From the NCBI RefSeq assembly GCF_029168945.1, contig NC_083601.1:21728160-21792159 (forward strand): 64,000 nucleotides of DNA, written 5' to 3'. Numbering within the stretch: position 1 is the stretch's first letter; every line of letters starts with the position of its first letter. The stretch comes from Cannabis sativa. Its lineage: Eukaryota > Streptophyta > Magnoliopsida > Rosales > Cannabaceae. The notes under the pieces were generated by a model, which was given only the letters and a program-made list of their open reading frames with translations, made no database searches and was not told the DNA's origin. Positions 11,708 to 22,270 of the stretch are shown piece after piece. Made by a program: the position numbers and the translations under genes.

Positions 11708-13139
11708 TGTAATATCCCGGAAAATACTATGATATTTAATTGGGCATATTTTATTAAATATGCAAAATATTCTGGTAATGAAGTAAGATTATGATCTTAC
11801 TTAGGTTAATTAATGTGAGTTTAATAAATAATTAATTAAAGCGTAATTTATTAATTACGGAGATTTTATTGGAATATGTGGGTATCGTGGATACCATTTT
11901 TTTTTTTTTGAAATAAAAGGTTTTCGGGTCCGGTGCCCATAGGAACTCGATGGAGTGGTCACATATGTCACGATAAAAATGTAGGGTTTGGAATGGGAAT
12001 TTACCGAATTAATTTGGAAAGTTAAGTTGTCGGTTTGGCAGATTTACTAGAATTACCAAAATACCATAGGGTTAGCTTTAAGTAAAAGGTTATTAGGAGG
12101 GGTATAATGGTCATTTGTTAATGTTAGAAATGTGTTTTGTCCTATGTTAGCTAGTGGCTGATTTCATTAAATATTTTAAAAAATAATAATAATAATAAAA
12201 ATAAGAATAATGAAAATAAGGGGGATAGCTTTGTTGAGTTGGAAATTAGAAGAGTTAAGGAGTTATAACTCATATTCTCCTCTTTTCCTTTCGAGCAGCC
12301 AAGGATTCAGCCTAGAGCCAAGGAAAATGTTCACCAATTCTCTTCGATTTCTAGCTCATCTTCTTCCAATTCGGTTTAGAAGCTTTGGGGGTAAGTTTCT
12401 TGTCACATGAACTTAAGATTTCTTAGTTTTTGAATTGGTTTTGGGTTAGGGTTTTATAACTTTATAGCTATAGGATTAAAATAATTTAATGTTGTAATTA
12501 TAAGACTGAATTAGAGTATATTGGTATTGGGTTTTGATGATTTTTGTGGCTGCTAGGTTGGTAGCAGAAATTTTAATATTGTAGGGTTCACTTTGGGTTT
12601 TAATGTGATAATTGATGGAACATGATGAACTGTGATGAAATATTGAATTGTATACCTTGATTTGACGCCTATAAATTGTTCTGGAAGGTTTCATTAGGTT
12701 TGGATGACTTTTGGTTCGGTTTTGGGGCAAAACCAAGTTTTCCCATTTCTGCAGCAGGGAAAACCGGTAAACTGGTTTCACAGGTGCTGTGAAAACCGGT
12801 TAACCGGTTTTGGTAGCAGGGGAAGAAAACTTTGGTTTTTAGCCTCGAAACCAGTTTTGTTCGGGGTATTTTTCAGAGCTTAGATTTGGGTATTTTAGTA
12901 ACGTATAAGCTATTTTGAACCAGTGGAGAGTTAGAAATTTGTCTGGTTATGGATATAGGGTTTGTTTGGAATATGGATGAGTTGTTTATCGAATTTCCTT
13001 GTCGTGAAATAGGACTCGGGATTGTCGTGCTTTATTCCATTCAGGTCGGCCCGCATCTTTAATTTCTGGACCGAGGTAAGAAAAGTATTATGCATCGTTT
13101 TGTGGTTGATGATTATAATTGTGATAGTTTCGATTACAG

Positions 13140-13335
13140 TCGAGATCCTGATATGTGTATGTTGTGACTTGATTATGATTGAGGAAAGAAGGTATGGAAC
13201 GATTATTATCGTTGTGACTCGATTATGATCGAGGGAAATAATATGAAACAATTGTTATCGTTGTGACTCGATTAGGATCGAGGGAAATGATATGGAACGA
13301 TTATTATCGTTGTGACTCGATTGTGATCGAGTAAA
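13140..13335 (+). repeat. 49-bp tandem repeat inside the solo LTR
   Basis: The phrase 'ttatcgttgtgactcgatt' recurs with a period of 49 bases (starts of the unit near 13201, 13250 and 13299), with a more diverged copy before them. Each unit contains the short inverted pair CTCGATT/GATCGAG. Confidence 0.85.
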
Positions 13336-13449
13336 AGATACGGTCATTACCGTAATGAGTAATTACTCGTTGAAACTACGGATAGGTTTCTTACTTATCG
13401 TTTGCGTTAACGGGCAACGATAGTGACATATATAGCTCGTTGATAACGA

Positions 13450-13590
13450 GTGGTAAGGATGCTTTATGAAGCATTGAGTATAAGTGATTATAGTATTGTG
13501 TAAGTAGAGTGCTTAATGAAGCACTGATATTATGCAATTACAATGATATATGATTAGAGTGCTTTACAAAGCACTGAGATTATATTGCAA
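13450..13590 (+). repeat. Hairpin-bearing repeats in the solo LTR
   Basis: Three successive short palindromes (ATGCTTTATGAAGCAT, GTGCTTAATGAAGCAC, GTGCTTTACAAAGCAC) are spaced by about 50 bases. Similar palindromic repeats occur at the matching place in the gypsy LTRs (54821-54911). Confidence 0.75.
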
Positions 13591-14161
13591 TGGATTGAAC
13601 GAATGTCTATTTAGTGGAAAGGTGAAATTGATAATTATGAGTTGCTGTGATTATTCTTATAATGTGTTATGAATGTATTCGCATAGATGTACTGATATGT
13701 ATATGCATGTTGAATATGTAGTGATCCACTAACATGCATACTGTGTTGTAAATGCTAAGTACTTACTATACTTTTTGTCTAGTAGCTTTTCTTGCTAAGT
13801 CATTGTGACTCACGATTGCTTCGTGGTGCAGGTAAGAAGAATTGGAGTTTTGTTCGGCCATGAGTCAAAGGTCTCCTAACAGTGTACATATCAACCGTGT
13901 TGTCTTGGCTTTTGAGAAGCAGGATCAACCTTTTTCTAAGATTGGATGTATAAGTAATAACGGTTTTGTAACTAGTAGAGAAAAAGATTTCATTAGCAGG
14001 GGATCCCCATATTACGACAATATTTAGAACGAACGTTTTTCTTTTAATTTAATTAAAAGTTTTAATTAAGCCACACTTTTTTCCTAAACTAATAGATTAG
14101 TTATAATAAGATTGTAAAAGCACACACGTGACGTTCCTGAGAGTCAATGCGTTACTCTATG

Positions 14162-14290
14162 CCACAAAGACAAGACAAAAACTCTCAAAACTATGTCATC
14201 GAGATAAGACTAAAACACTCAAACCCATGTCATATAAAAAGGTTGATGGGCCTAGCCAGAGAAAAAAGACAACCTCTAATATCTATAGAT
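14162..14290 (-). pseudogene. LINE remnant, part 2 (continues after the solo LTR)
   Basis: Sequence resumes 'ccacaaagacaagacaaaaac' in neighbouring words, matching the region just after 'aaaactatg' in the paralogous copy at 16290-16320. Only alignment to that copy supports it; no reading frame survives. Confidence 0.5.
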
Positions 14291-14298
14291 TTTGAAAC

Positions 14299-14818
14299 GA
14301 GAAACTAGGGGTGTACGTCGGTCGGTTTGGTTGGTTTACGTTCCATTTTATTCAACCCAACGTAAAGATCGAGTTACAAATATTTAAATACAACCCGCCC
14401 AATTAAGAAAAATAAATAAACTTGTCCAAACTGAGCATTAATATTTTTTTTTCACATTCAATTGTTATATTTTAGTTAATTGTGATAATCAGACAAATAT
14501 ATAGATTGAATTAAAAGTTTAAATCAACCACCATGAAAAAATATAGTGGTTTGAAATATGTATATAGATTATATTATATGTAAATTATATATAATAAATA
14601 TATATATATAAAAATCTTCTTAATTGGGTTGGTCGGGTTAGTTCGAGTTGATTGGGCGAGTTGATATTATTTTCAACCCACCTAATATAAAGATTGGACG
14701 GGTTATATTTTCATCAAGTTTTTCTGTTTGTATTATTTATTGAGTTATCTCGATTTGGTTTGAACAATTTGTTCGGCTTAGGAAGTTTACAAAAATTTAT
14801 GTACAACTCTAGGAGAAA
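14299..14818. mobile_element. Putative hAT-like MITE
   Basis: The element is about 14305-14812. It starts CTAGGGGTGTAC and ends GTACAACTCTAG, inverted ends with two mismatches. Sub-terminal GGTTGG/CCAACC words are also inverted (14325-14400 against 14625-14700). GAGAAA flanks both sides (14299-14304 and 14813-14818), a probable but shorter than usual target duplication. The centre is AT-rich and non-coding. Confidence 0.6.
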
Positions 14819-15133
14819 TCCTAATTTTCTCCTATTATTTACCTTTGAGAGAGATGTTTTATTTTTTTATTCTAATAAATTTATATAGTAGTCTAATTAG
14901 ATTTTGGGAATATATTATATGCATGTCTAAAATTAATGTTGGTATGTTTAATATTAATAAATTAGATTTTAAGTAGTTTAAACTTCTTAAATAGATACTT
15001 TTTATTGCAATTATATCGGTAACACATGAATGCATAAGTAAATTGTTTTTTTTTAATGAAAATATTTACAACAATTTTGATTTTTCTAAAAAGAAAAATA
15101 AGAGAATAAAATTTAACAAGAATCATAATTCAA
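14819..15133. other. AT-rich stretch, nothing recognised
   Basis: No coding frame longer than chance, no repeat ends and no RNA gene were seen here. Confidence 0.5.
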
Positions 15134-15181
15134 GGAAAAACAACCATATATTTTTTTTTTGAATGGGAAAAACAACCATAT
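15134..15181 (-). mobile_element. Ultra-truncated retroposon: poly-T flanked by a 16-bp duplication
   Basis: GGAAAAACAACCATAT occurs twice, at 15134-15149 and 15166-15181. Between the copies lie only 16 bases, mostly T. This is the pattern left by target-primed reverse transcription when almost all of the copied RNA except its poly(A) tail is lost, with the element inserted in minus orientation. Confidence 0.65.
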
Positions 15182-15235
15182 TTATTCTTCTTAAATTGTG
15201 TAACTTCACTCGGATAACCGATGAGTTAAGTTACA

Positions 15236-15590
15236 TTTTTTTTTTGAGAGAAAAAGGGGGGGTTTATTCAACTGAAAATAACATAGTTGGAAATCACAAC
15301 AGGACACCCCTCCCTAAGTTTGAAATCATGAACAAGATCATTACATCTAGCAGACTTTGCCAAATTATCAGCTTGTATATTGTCTGATCTATTGAAATGG
15401 ACAAAAGTACAATTCTGAAAATCCTCAAGCTTACTCCAAATCTTGATCGCCATCGCCCTTGTTTTCCAACATGGAGGTAATTTACGCACTATCAAAGCTT
15501 GCACCAGGAGCAAAGCATCAGATGCAATGGCTATGGAACAGAAGCCACATTCTCGACTCAATTGCATGATAAGTGAAATATTCTCCTTTT
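15236..15590 (-). pseudogene. LINE RNase H-like domain, 5'-truncated
   Basis: A 99-codon open frame on the minus strand (15567-15268) ends with a stop and is followed by a T run at 15236-15245 that represents the poly(A) side of a minus-strand LINE. It contains ASDALLLVQAL, then HFNRSDNIQADNLAKSA, the pattern of the plant non-LTR RNase H (RVT_3) domain with its catalytic Asp residues. It lacks the reverse transcriptase and endonuclease. This best-preserved copy helps identify the two more eroded ones at 11262 and 15826. Confidence 0.75.
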
Positions 15591-15666
15591 AAAACCAATT
15601 CTTTATCTTTCCTTTTGCTAGATTAAAAGCCAAGCTATTAACATTCTATGAAATGATATAAAAAAA

Positions 15667-15671
15667 TAATA

Positions 15672-15757
<86 letters not shown>
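15667..15757. repeat. TAA trinucleotide microsatellite
   Basis: About 30 units of AAT/TAA with one interruption near 15675. Apparent open frames here are runs of Ile or Leu on the other strand and are not genes. Confidence 0.97.
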
Positions 15758-15825
15758 GTATGATTGTGTAATAAGTGGAATTTTTTTATTAAAAATATAA
15801 AATAAATAACATACTTTTTTTTTAA

Positions 15826-16460
15826 AGAAATCATATAATTTTATTAATAGCAATCTGTGACTAATAACCTAATCAAAACACATCATTTGTTGGAAACCTA
15901 ACTAGAATCAGAATAAAAAAAATGAGCCAACTAATTAGTCGCCTGATTGTTAGATCGTTTTACAAAAGAAACTAAAATTAAATTAGATGAAAAAGATTGC
16001 AACGTCGTAATTAACATTAAGTCACTTATATTTAGTTTACTCCACCACTCAAAAAGACATGAAAATGAATCTATTGCAGCAGGTTGATTTAACCCCTTAG
16101 CTTAAGCATTCAACTATTGTATAAGGTACGTAACTACACCCCTAGAGAACTTATTATTACCAACCAATAATAACAATTTGATGGTGAGGCATCAAAGAAC
16201 AAAAAGACAAACCAACAACAAAATAAAATAAAACAAAATCATGTCACAGAGACAAGACTAATCGCAATAACCTAAATAAAATATACTCAAAACTATGTCA
16301 AAAAGACAAAAACAATTACAGTAGCAAAACCATAGACCTCAAGCAAGCCAGCATAGGGACGGTCAGCAGGCCTAGCTAAAGAAAAAATAATATCAGATGG
16401 CTAAGGATTTAGGAAAAGAAATCCTAACAGACAATATAAAATATTTAGAGAAACCCAAAC
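15826..16460 (-). pseudogene. LINE remnant (RNase H-like end), second copy
   Basis: This is paralogous to 11262-11707 plus 14162-14290. The minus strand at about 15960-15915 reads FVKRSNNQATN, a stop, then LAHFF, the degenerate end of the RNase H-like domain. A T run at 15815-15824 marks the poly(A) side. The copy contains 'actcaaaactatgtc' at 16283-16297, the empty counterpart of the site filled by the 2.45-kb solo LTR in the other copy. Confidence 0.6.
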
Positions 16461-16530
16461 ATGAGATAACTAATAACATGCTTTACAAAGTATGGGTACG
16501 TCTATATTATATTAAGAATGAGACTCTTGG

Positions 16531-16608
16531 TACTGGTGTAAAGAATCTTTTGGACTCTATTCAGTAAAGAGTGCTAAGCTCATCCAGGAACTTATTGGTC
16601 ATTGGAAT
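16531..16608 (+). pseudogene. LINE zf-RVT fragment
   Basis: A 26-codon plus-strand frame reads DSWYWCKESFGLYSVKSAKL and continues to GHWN, matching the zinc-binding (zf-RVT) region that follows reverse transcriptase in plant LINEs. It is truncated at the 5' LTR of the next element, which therefore inserted into it. Confidence 0.6.
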
Positions 16609-16774
16609 TGTTAGAATATACTTAAGTTGTATATTAGCTGTAGGAATTAGGAATAATTGTAATTACTTAGTTTCTTATTTCTATCCTAGTTTCATTTTTA
16701 AGTTTCTCTAGGTTTGTATATAATACTTGTTATTCTATTGAATTATACATAATTTTCATTCACCATTTTCTACA
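16609..16774 (+). repeat. 5' LTR of a decayed Ty1/copia element
   Basis: The 166-bp LTR begins TGTTAGAATATAC and ends TCTACA. It is followed directly by TGGTATCAAGGCAG (16775-16788), a primer-binding site of the initiator tRNA-Met type. The short LTR and this site are typical of plant copia elements. The 3' LTR is missing. Confidence 0.85.
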
Positions 16775-16790
16775 TGGTATCAAGGCAGAG

Positions 16791-18631
16791 TTTAGGATTG
16801 GGATTTAAAATTCAAAATTACGGTTCATCATAAATTGGGGTTTGTAATTAGGATTTCATTTTCTTCATTTTCAAGGGTCATTTTTTGAAAACCCTAATTG
16901 GAGTGATCTTTTATTCTCACCGCCCATTCAGAAATCTTGCCTAGCTGTCGATTTGCCAAACTCGAAGTCTGGTCACCAAAATCCTAGCACGTGCAGCTCA
17001 CGCACCACCCATTGTTGTTGTCAGCACCGCCCATTGTTGCTGTCACGCACCCCACGCGCCAGTGCGTGTGGGCGCATCCAACATTTTTTCTAACGGTGGT
17101 CGGTCTCCAATCCTTTTTCGGCTCCTCTCTCGACTATTCGCATCTATTTTATACTCGTAAGTTCTGGTTTGGTATTTCTCTTTTCTTCGTGTTTGAGTAC
17201 GCCTTATATGCTTCGTTGATTTGTGCTTGTAAAGATTTGGGATCTCCTATTTTTGTTGTGAGATTTTGAGTGTTAGCTCAGTATCTCTTTTTGTTCCCAA
17301 CTTGTGGTCTTAATATGTTTGCCCTTTTATCGGATTTATTGGTTGGTTTGTTGTTTAAGTTAGTTTGGTGGGACAAACATAATATTTGTAATGGCTTCTA
17401 GAATGCTAGTTCTTATTTCTATGATTGAATATGTCAAATTCTTACAGTATCAGGAGTCTCTTAAGTATTCATCTTCTTCTATCACTACTATTGTTTATTC
17501 AGGTAAATCAAATTCGTGTCTTCTTTCCTTATCTTCCAAATGGATCATTGATTCTAGTGCTATAGACCATATAACAGGTAATACTAGTTTATTTTATAAT
17601 CTTCAACCTCACGCTTCCACTTCTACTATTACCTTAGCTGATGGGTCACCATCTCATGTTGTTGGGTTTGGTATAATTACTCATACTTTAATGCTTCATT
17701 TGTCATCCATCTTATATATACTTAATTTTTCTTTTAATTTGATCTTTGTTAGCCAACTTACTTGTGATCTTAGCTATTGTATATCTTTTTTCTCTTGATC
17801 ATTGCTTATTTCAGGATCTTATGACGAAATAAATTATTAGTAAAGGACATGAATCTGGAAGCATCTACATTCCTGATACAATGCTTCACGAACAGTTTTA
17901 GGTATCAAAATAGAATCAAGAGAACCACCTCTGCCTATTAAAGTGTACTCCAAGAGTCCCACCCATCTGCCTCCTCTGCTTCTTATTTCATGTCCTGCAC
18001 CTACTTCTTTGTCATCAGATCTGGACCCTAGCAATGATCCTCCCATTGCACTGCGTAAAAGTAAACACAAATGTACCAATCCTATTTCTTCTTTTATTTC
18101 TTATAATCATTTGTCCTCATCTTCTTGCTCCTTGGTTGCTTCTCTTGATTATATTTCGATACCCAAAAATGTTTATGAAGCATTATCTCATTCTGGTTGG
18201 CTTGATGCAATGATAGAAGAGATTAATGCTTTAGATGCGAATGGTACTTAGGACTTGGTTATTTTACGTTCAGGAAATCACGCCATAGGGTGAAAATGGG
18301 TATTCGCGGTCAAAGTTAATCCAGATAGAACAATTACTCGATTAAAGGCTCTTCTTGTTGCTAAGGGTTATGCTTAAACCTACGGAGTCGACTATAGTGA
18401 TACTTTTTCTCTTGTTGCTCAACTAACATCTGTTCGACTTTTCATTTCCATGGTGAAAACTCACCATTGGCCTTTGCATCAACTTGATATAAGAAATACT
18501 TTTTTTCATGGAGATCTTCAAGAAGAGGTGTATATGGAGCAACCTTCTGTGTTTATTTCTAAGGGAGAGTTAGGGCGAGTTTTTTGTCTTAACAAATCTT
18601 TATATGGTTTGAAACAAAGTCCTTGTGCTTG
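16791..18631 (+). pseudogene. Ty1/copia polyprotein remnant: protease to start of reverse transcriptase
   Basis: The leader and a lost gag region run to about 17390. The protease region follows (KWIIDSSAIDHITGN near 17540), with the catalytic Ser-Gly pair mutated from DSGA to DSSA. A pre-integrase piece is near 17810-17870. Nearly all of integrase is deleted. The linker and reverse transcriptase then follow (18150-18630) with recognisable LHQLDIRNTFFHGDLQEEVY and LYGLKQSP. Several stops and frameshifts make it non-functional. The frame is broken at 18632 by a solo LTR and continues at 20089. Confidence 0.85.
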
Positions 18632-20093
18632 TGATAAGTCGTTATTTTATCTTATAAATATGGCCAATTTATGTATTGCTATTCTTAAATTGATTCTTTA
18701 AATTATTGATTAGTGTGATTTTAATTTGCTAGGCTATTTTTAAGACTAATCATGCATTTGGAGTCATTTGGAAGAATTTTAGTACATTTTGATGGAAAAT
18801 AGTGGAAGCCGACGAGCTCGGTCTTACAAGACATGACTTAATTGTAAATTTTGACAACCTTAGAAGCAAAACTGAACTTGGAGCTGAACATAAAAGTTAT
18901 ATATCTAGTTCTCAAATTTTCAAATCATCTTGAATCGTCCAATTCCGAGCTGTATTGAAGAAGTTATGGCCGAAATACTAATCTGAACATACAATAGAAT
19001 TTTTTTTAGCAACAAGTCGTGGCCATGACGAGCCTCAACCTTCGCCGCGACAAGAGCACGATTCCAGATTTTTCCAAATTTTATCTTTTTTAGATCATAA
19101 GATTTTTATGGAGTATACATAGGACTTTTAGTGTTCGTTTTTAGCAACTTTTAGATTGCGTTTTTAAGAGAAAAACTCGTAAAAGGTGGAGAAGAGGGAG
19201 ATTACATCATCAATTATTCATTATTCTAGTTCTTTTCTTCTCCCTAATCTCTATAGTTTTTAATAATGATTATACTTATGGTTATAGTTGTGATTATGAA
19301 TTAGTTTCTTTTTAGTTAAGAGTTATTTCAAAACTATAAAACATAAATTCTTGGTTGTTAATAATGAATGTTATTCTTGATTTTTCTCATATTAAATTGT
19401 TTTTATTTTTCTATTTAAATGTTATGAATATTGCGAATTCTTGTTAGGTGTGCAACTAATTAAGGTTTAATTTGTATTGTTCTATTATCATCTTAGAATT
19501 ACTTCTCACCTAATAGTTTAGAATTCTAAGTAGAGTGATAGTTTGCAATTAATATCAATGTCAAAGGTATTATGGATTGTGATGAAAAATAGAACCTAAG
19601 TTAAATGAATTATATGCTTCATTGATTTGTTACCTAGATTAACTTATCTCCATAGAAATTAATATTTACCCAGGTTAAATGGATTGCATATTTCGTAGAT
19701 CTATTGCTTAGTAAAAAGATTTGATTATTGAGTGATTCGCTGTAACTAATTGTAGTAGGAAGATTGGAATAAGTGATTATCTGCGGGGTTAATAGTTTAA
19801 TTTTAGAATAAAATATAATATTATCATTATTGTTCTTGATTGATTGTTGGAGGTGGAGAATAATTCTTAACTGCTTTTAAAATCGTAATTGTTCTTGATT
19901 GATTGATTTGTTTTCCTTTTATGCTATTAATTGCAACTCAAAACTCTCATTCAATTTTTGTTTGATAGTGAATGATAAATTAATCATAGTCATCGTGGGA
20001 TCGACTCGTACTTACTTTTATACTGAAATTATTAAAAGTATTGGAATAAAATAATTAGTAAATTTGTTGTGGCATACGATATGCATCAGCTTG
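18627..20093. mobile_element. Solo LTR (1,457 bp) inside the copia reverse transcriptase
   Basis: The LTR is 18632-20088. It begins TGATAAGTCG and ends GATATGCATCA, with a perfect 5-bp duplication, GCTTG, at 18627-18631 and 20089-20093. Removing it rejoins the copia codons for P-C-A-W-F-G. The start TGATAAGTC and the late words 'gtgggatcgactcgtactta' resemble LTRs of the Tat/Athila group of Ty3/gypsy; that assignment is from memory of the family style. There is no internal sequence. Confidence 0.85.
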
Positions 20094-20740
20094 GTTTGGT
20101 AAATTTAGTCAGGTTGTTGAGAAATGTGGATTGTTAAAAAGTATGTCAGACAATTTTGTGCTCTATAAAAGATTTACTGCTGGTATCATTTTGTTAGTTG
20201 TGTGTGTGGAAGACATTGTTAATACTGGAAGTGATACTAAAGGCATCTCATCCCTTAATACTTTCATTTCATACCCAATTTCACACGAAGGATCTAGGGG
20301 TGCTCAAGTATTTCTTGGGAGTTGAAGTCACTCAGAGTAAACAATGTATTTTTCTATCTTAAAGGAAGTATGTACTTGATTTGTTAACTGAGACAACAAA
20401 AATTAGGAGTCAAATCTTATAGTACTCCAATGAATCCAAGTGTGCATCTTACAAGTGATGGGGAACCATTTAAAGATCCTGAGAAATATTGCAAATTGGT
20501 TGAAAGTTTAATTATCTGACTGTGACTCATCCAGACATTGCATTCTCAATTAGTGTTGTGAGTCAGTTTATGTCATCTTTAATAATTCATCATTGGGTAG
20601 CATTATAACGAATTTTGTGTTACTTAAATAAAGCAATAGGGTGAGGTATATTTTACAAGGATCATGGACACACCCAGATTGAGTGTTTTTTCGGTACGTA
20701 TTGGGCAAGTTCCAAGGTATATAGAAGATCCACTTTAGGT
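20089..20740 (+). pseudogene. Ty1/copia remnant: rest of reverse transcriptase and part of RNase H
   Basis: Continues the element begun at 16609. The sequence WFGKF, then VCVEDIVNTGSD, is the YVDD box region with the first residues changed. Later fragments in shifting frames read LGVEVTQS, YSTPMNPSVHL, HPDIAFSISVVSQFM and WASSKVYRRST, the usual order into RNase H. It ends abruptly near 20740 without polypurine tract or 3' LTR. Confidence 0.85.
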
Positions 20741-21853
20741 TAGATCAACTTTCATCTAAAAATGGCGACCTATTTTTGAAATAAGACGGTCCAAAATTCT
20801 CTTGTCTAATCTTAAAAAATTCATATCTCTCTCAATCTTGAGCCAAACCTTATAAATTTTTTTAGAGAACCTATACACATCATAAGCATCATTTTTCATG
20901 AAAAAACCTCAGCCAAATTTCCAATAGAAATCAAGTTATCAAGCATGAGCAAAATTTGAGTTCTTTGAACTCAAATTTGTATAACTTTTTCTACAACTAG
21001 TCAAAACACTTCAAACCAATTCTAATCAGTCCTAAACAACCCTAGAAAGGCTTTTCTAGCCTCCCTAGATCCCCTCAACAAGTCCTACACAAAACAACCA
21101 CTTAAAACCAACTAAAACCCTAGAAAATTAATGAATTCTGGTTAGAGTTTACCTTAGATTGCTTGGGAGGATGGATGAGAGGTTTCTTCTAGATATCCTT
21201 GGTTGAAATAAGCTTCGAAAATGGAGGAAAGCTTGTTGGATCATACTAGTTTTGGAGAGTTCAAAAATGGAGCGAAATGATGAAGAAGAAATGTGAGTTT
21301 TGACTTTTCTTCACTTCGAATTTCTTTTGATTTGATTTCTATCTTAAATCTTTCCAAGCTACTGGTCACCAGAAATTTGATGAGTCACAGCCACTTTCCA
21401 CTCAAAAATAAGGTGACTAATCAAAGGACGAAAAGACTAATATGCCCTTACTTCCCCGCTAAGTAACCTCGTAACCCTAAGGGTTTAAAATAGTCCAATA
21501 CTATTACCTTGCTAAACCCCTATATTTTAAAATCAACTTATCATAATAATTCAATTGAAATCACACTCTAAAATCGTTGTGACATTTTTTGCCTCCGATC
21601 TAGTCCCTAAGGTCGCTAAATCTAAAAATATATTTATTCCACGAATAACATATATCATACCTACATATTCTAATAAAATCTCTATAGTTAATAAAATACG
21701 CTTATTTATCTACTTATGGTAAAATTTCTTAATAGAATCATAATCATACTCATTGTACCATAATTACTGCATATTTATATAATAAGTCTTAATTATACAT
21801 AATTAGGTTTCCAGGTGATTATAGGAAAGTTAAAATAAGAAAATAATTTGAAT
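20741..21853. other. Unidentified sequence, possibly an antisense LTR fragment
   Basis: No coding frame is visible. Read on the minus strand, parts resemble the composition of gypsy LTRs and leaders (for example around 21360-21480), but I found no paired ends or duplication. Origin uncertain. Confidence 0.3.
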
Positions 21854-22270
21854 TAGGGGTGTTCATTCAATCAATCTTGCACTATTTTGCTCATAGTGCA
21901 TTTCGATTCATACTAAGTGCGGATTTCATATTTTAGATCCAATCCAATCTGCATATTAACTCAAATCCAATCCGCAAAAGTGGTGATCGAATTGGTTACT
22001 TTTTAATATTAAATTATTTAATATTCAATAATTTTATTTACATAACTAACAACAAAATATATCAAACTATTGTTGTTTTATGTTTTAAACAATAAATTAA
22101 AATAAATAAAACAAAAAATAATAAATTAAAATGAAGAAAAAAAATTATATGAATAAAGTAATGTTTAATTTTATTTTAGATTATATTCTTTTGTATAAAA
22201 AAAATAAAATATACATTTGATTTTATTAAGTTTTAAAATATATTTGTATCATACGATTTTTAAAGTACAA

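Larger units (their letters stand above)
11703..14161 (+). mobile_element. Solo LTR, 2.45 kb, probably Ty3/gypsy type
   Basis: The LTR is 11708-14156. It begins TGTAATATCCCGG and ends GCGTTACT, where the usual terminal CA has become CT. It is flanked by a perfect 5-bp duplication, CTATG, at 11703-11707 and 14157-14161. Length, TGTAA-type start, AACCGGTTAACCGG words near 12790 and hairpin repeats near the 3' side resemble the full-length gypsy LTRs at 53077 and 60263. No internal domain or second LTR is present, so it arose by recombination between LTRs. The related LINE copy at 16284-16310 shows the uninterrupted target sequence. Confidence 0.8.

Noticed and set aside
12931..13251. 106-codon minus-strand open frame
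   Set aside because: It overlaps the tandem repeats of the solo LTR and has low-complexity Ile/Thr composition.
13140..13335. Regularly spaced repeats resembling a CRISPR array
   Set aside because: The unit is a simple 49-bp tandem repeat in a plant LTR, without unique spacers or cas genes.
15638..15853. Long open frames encoding Ile or Leu runs on the minus strand
   Set aside because: They are translations of the TAA microsatellite.
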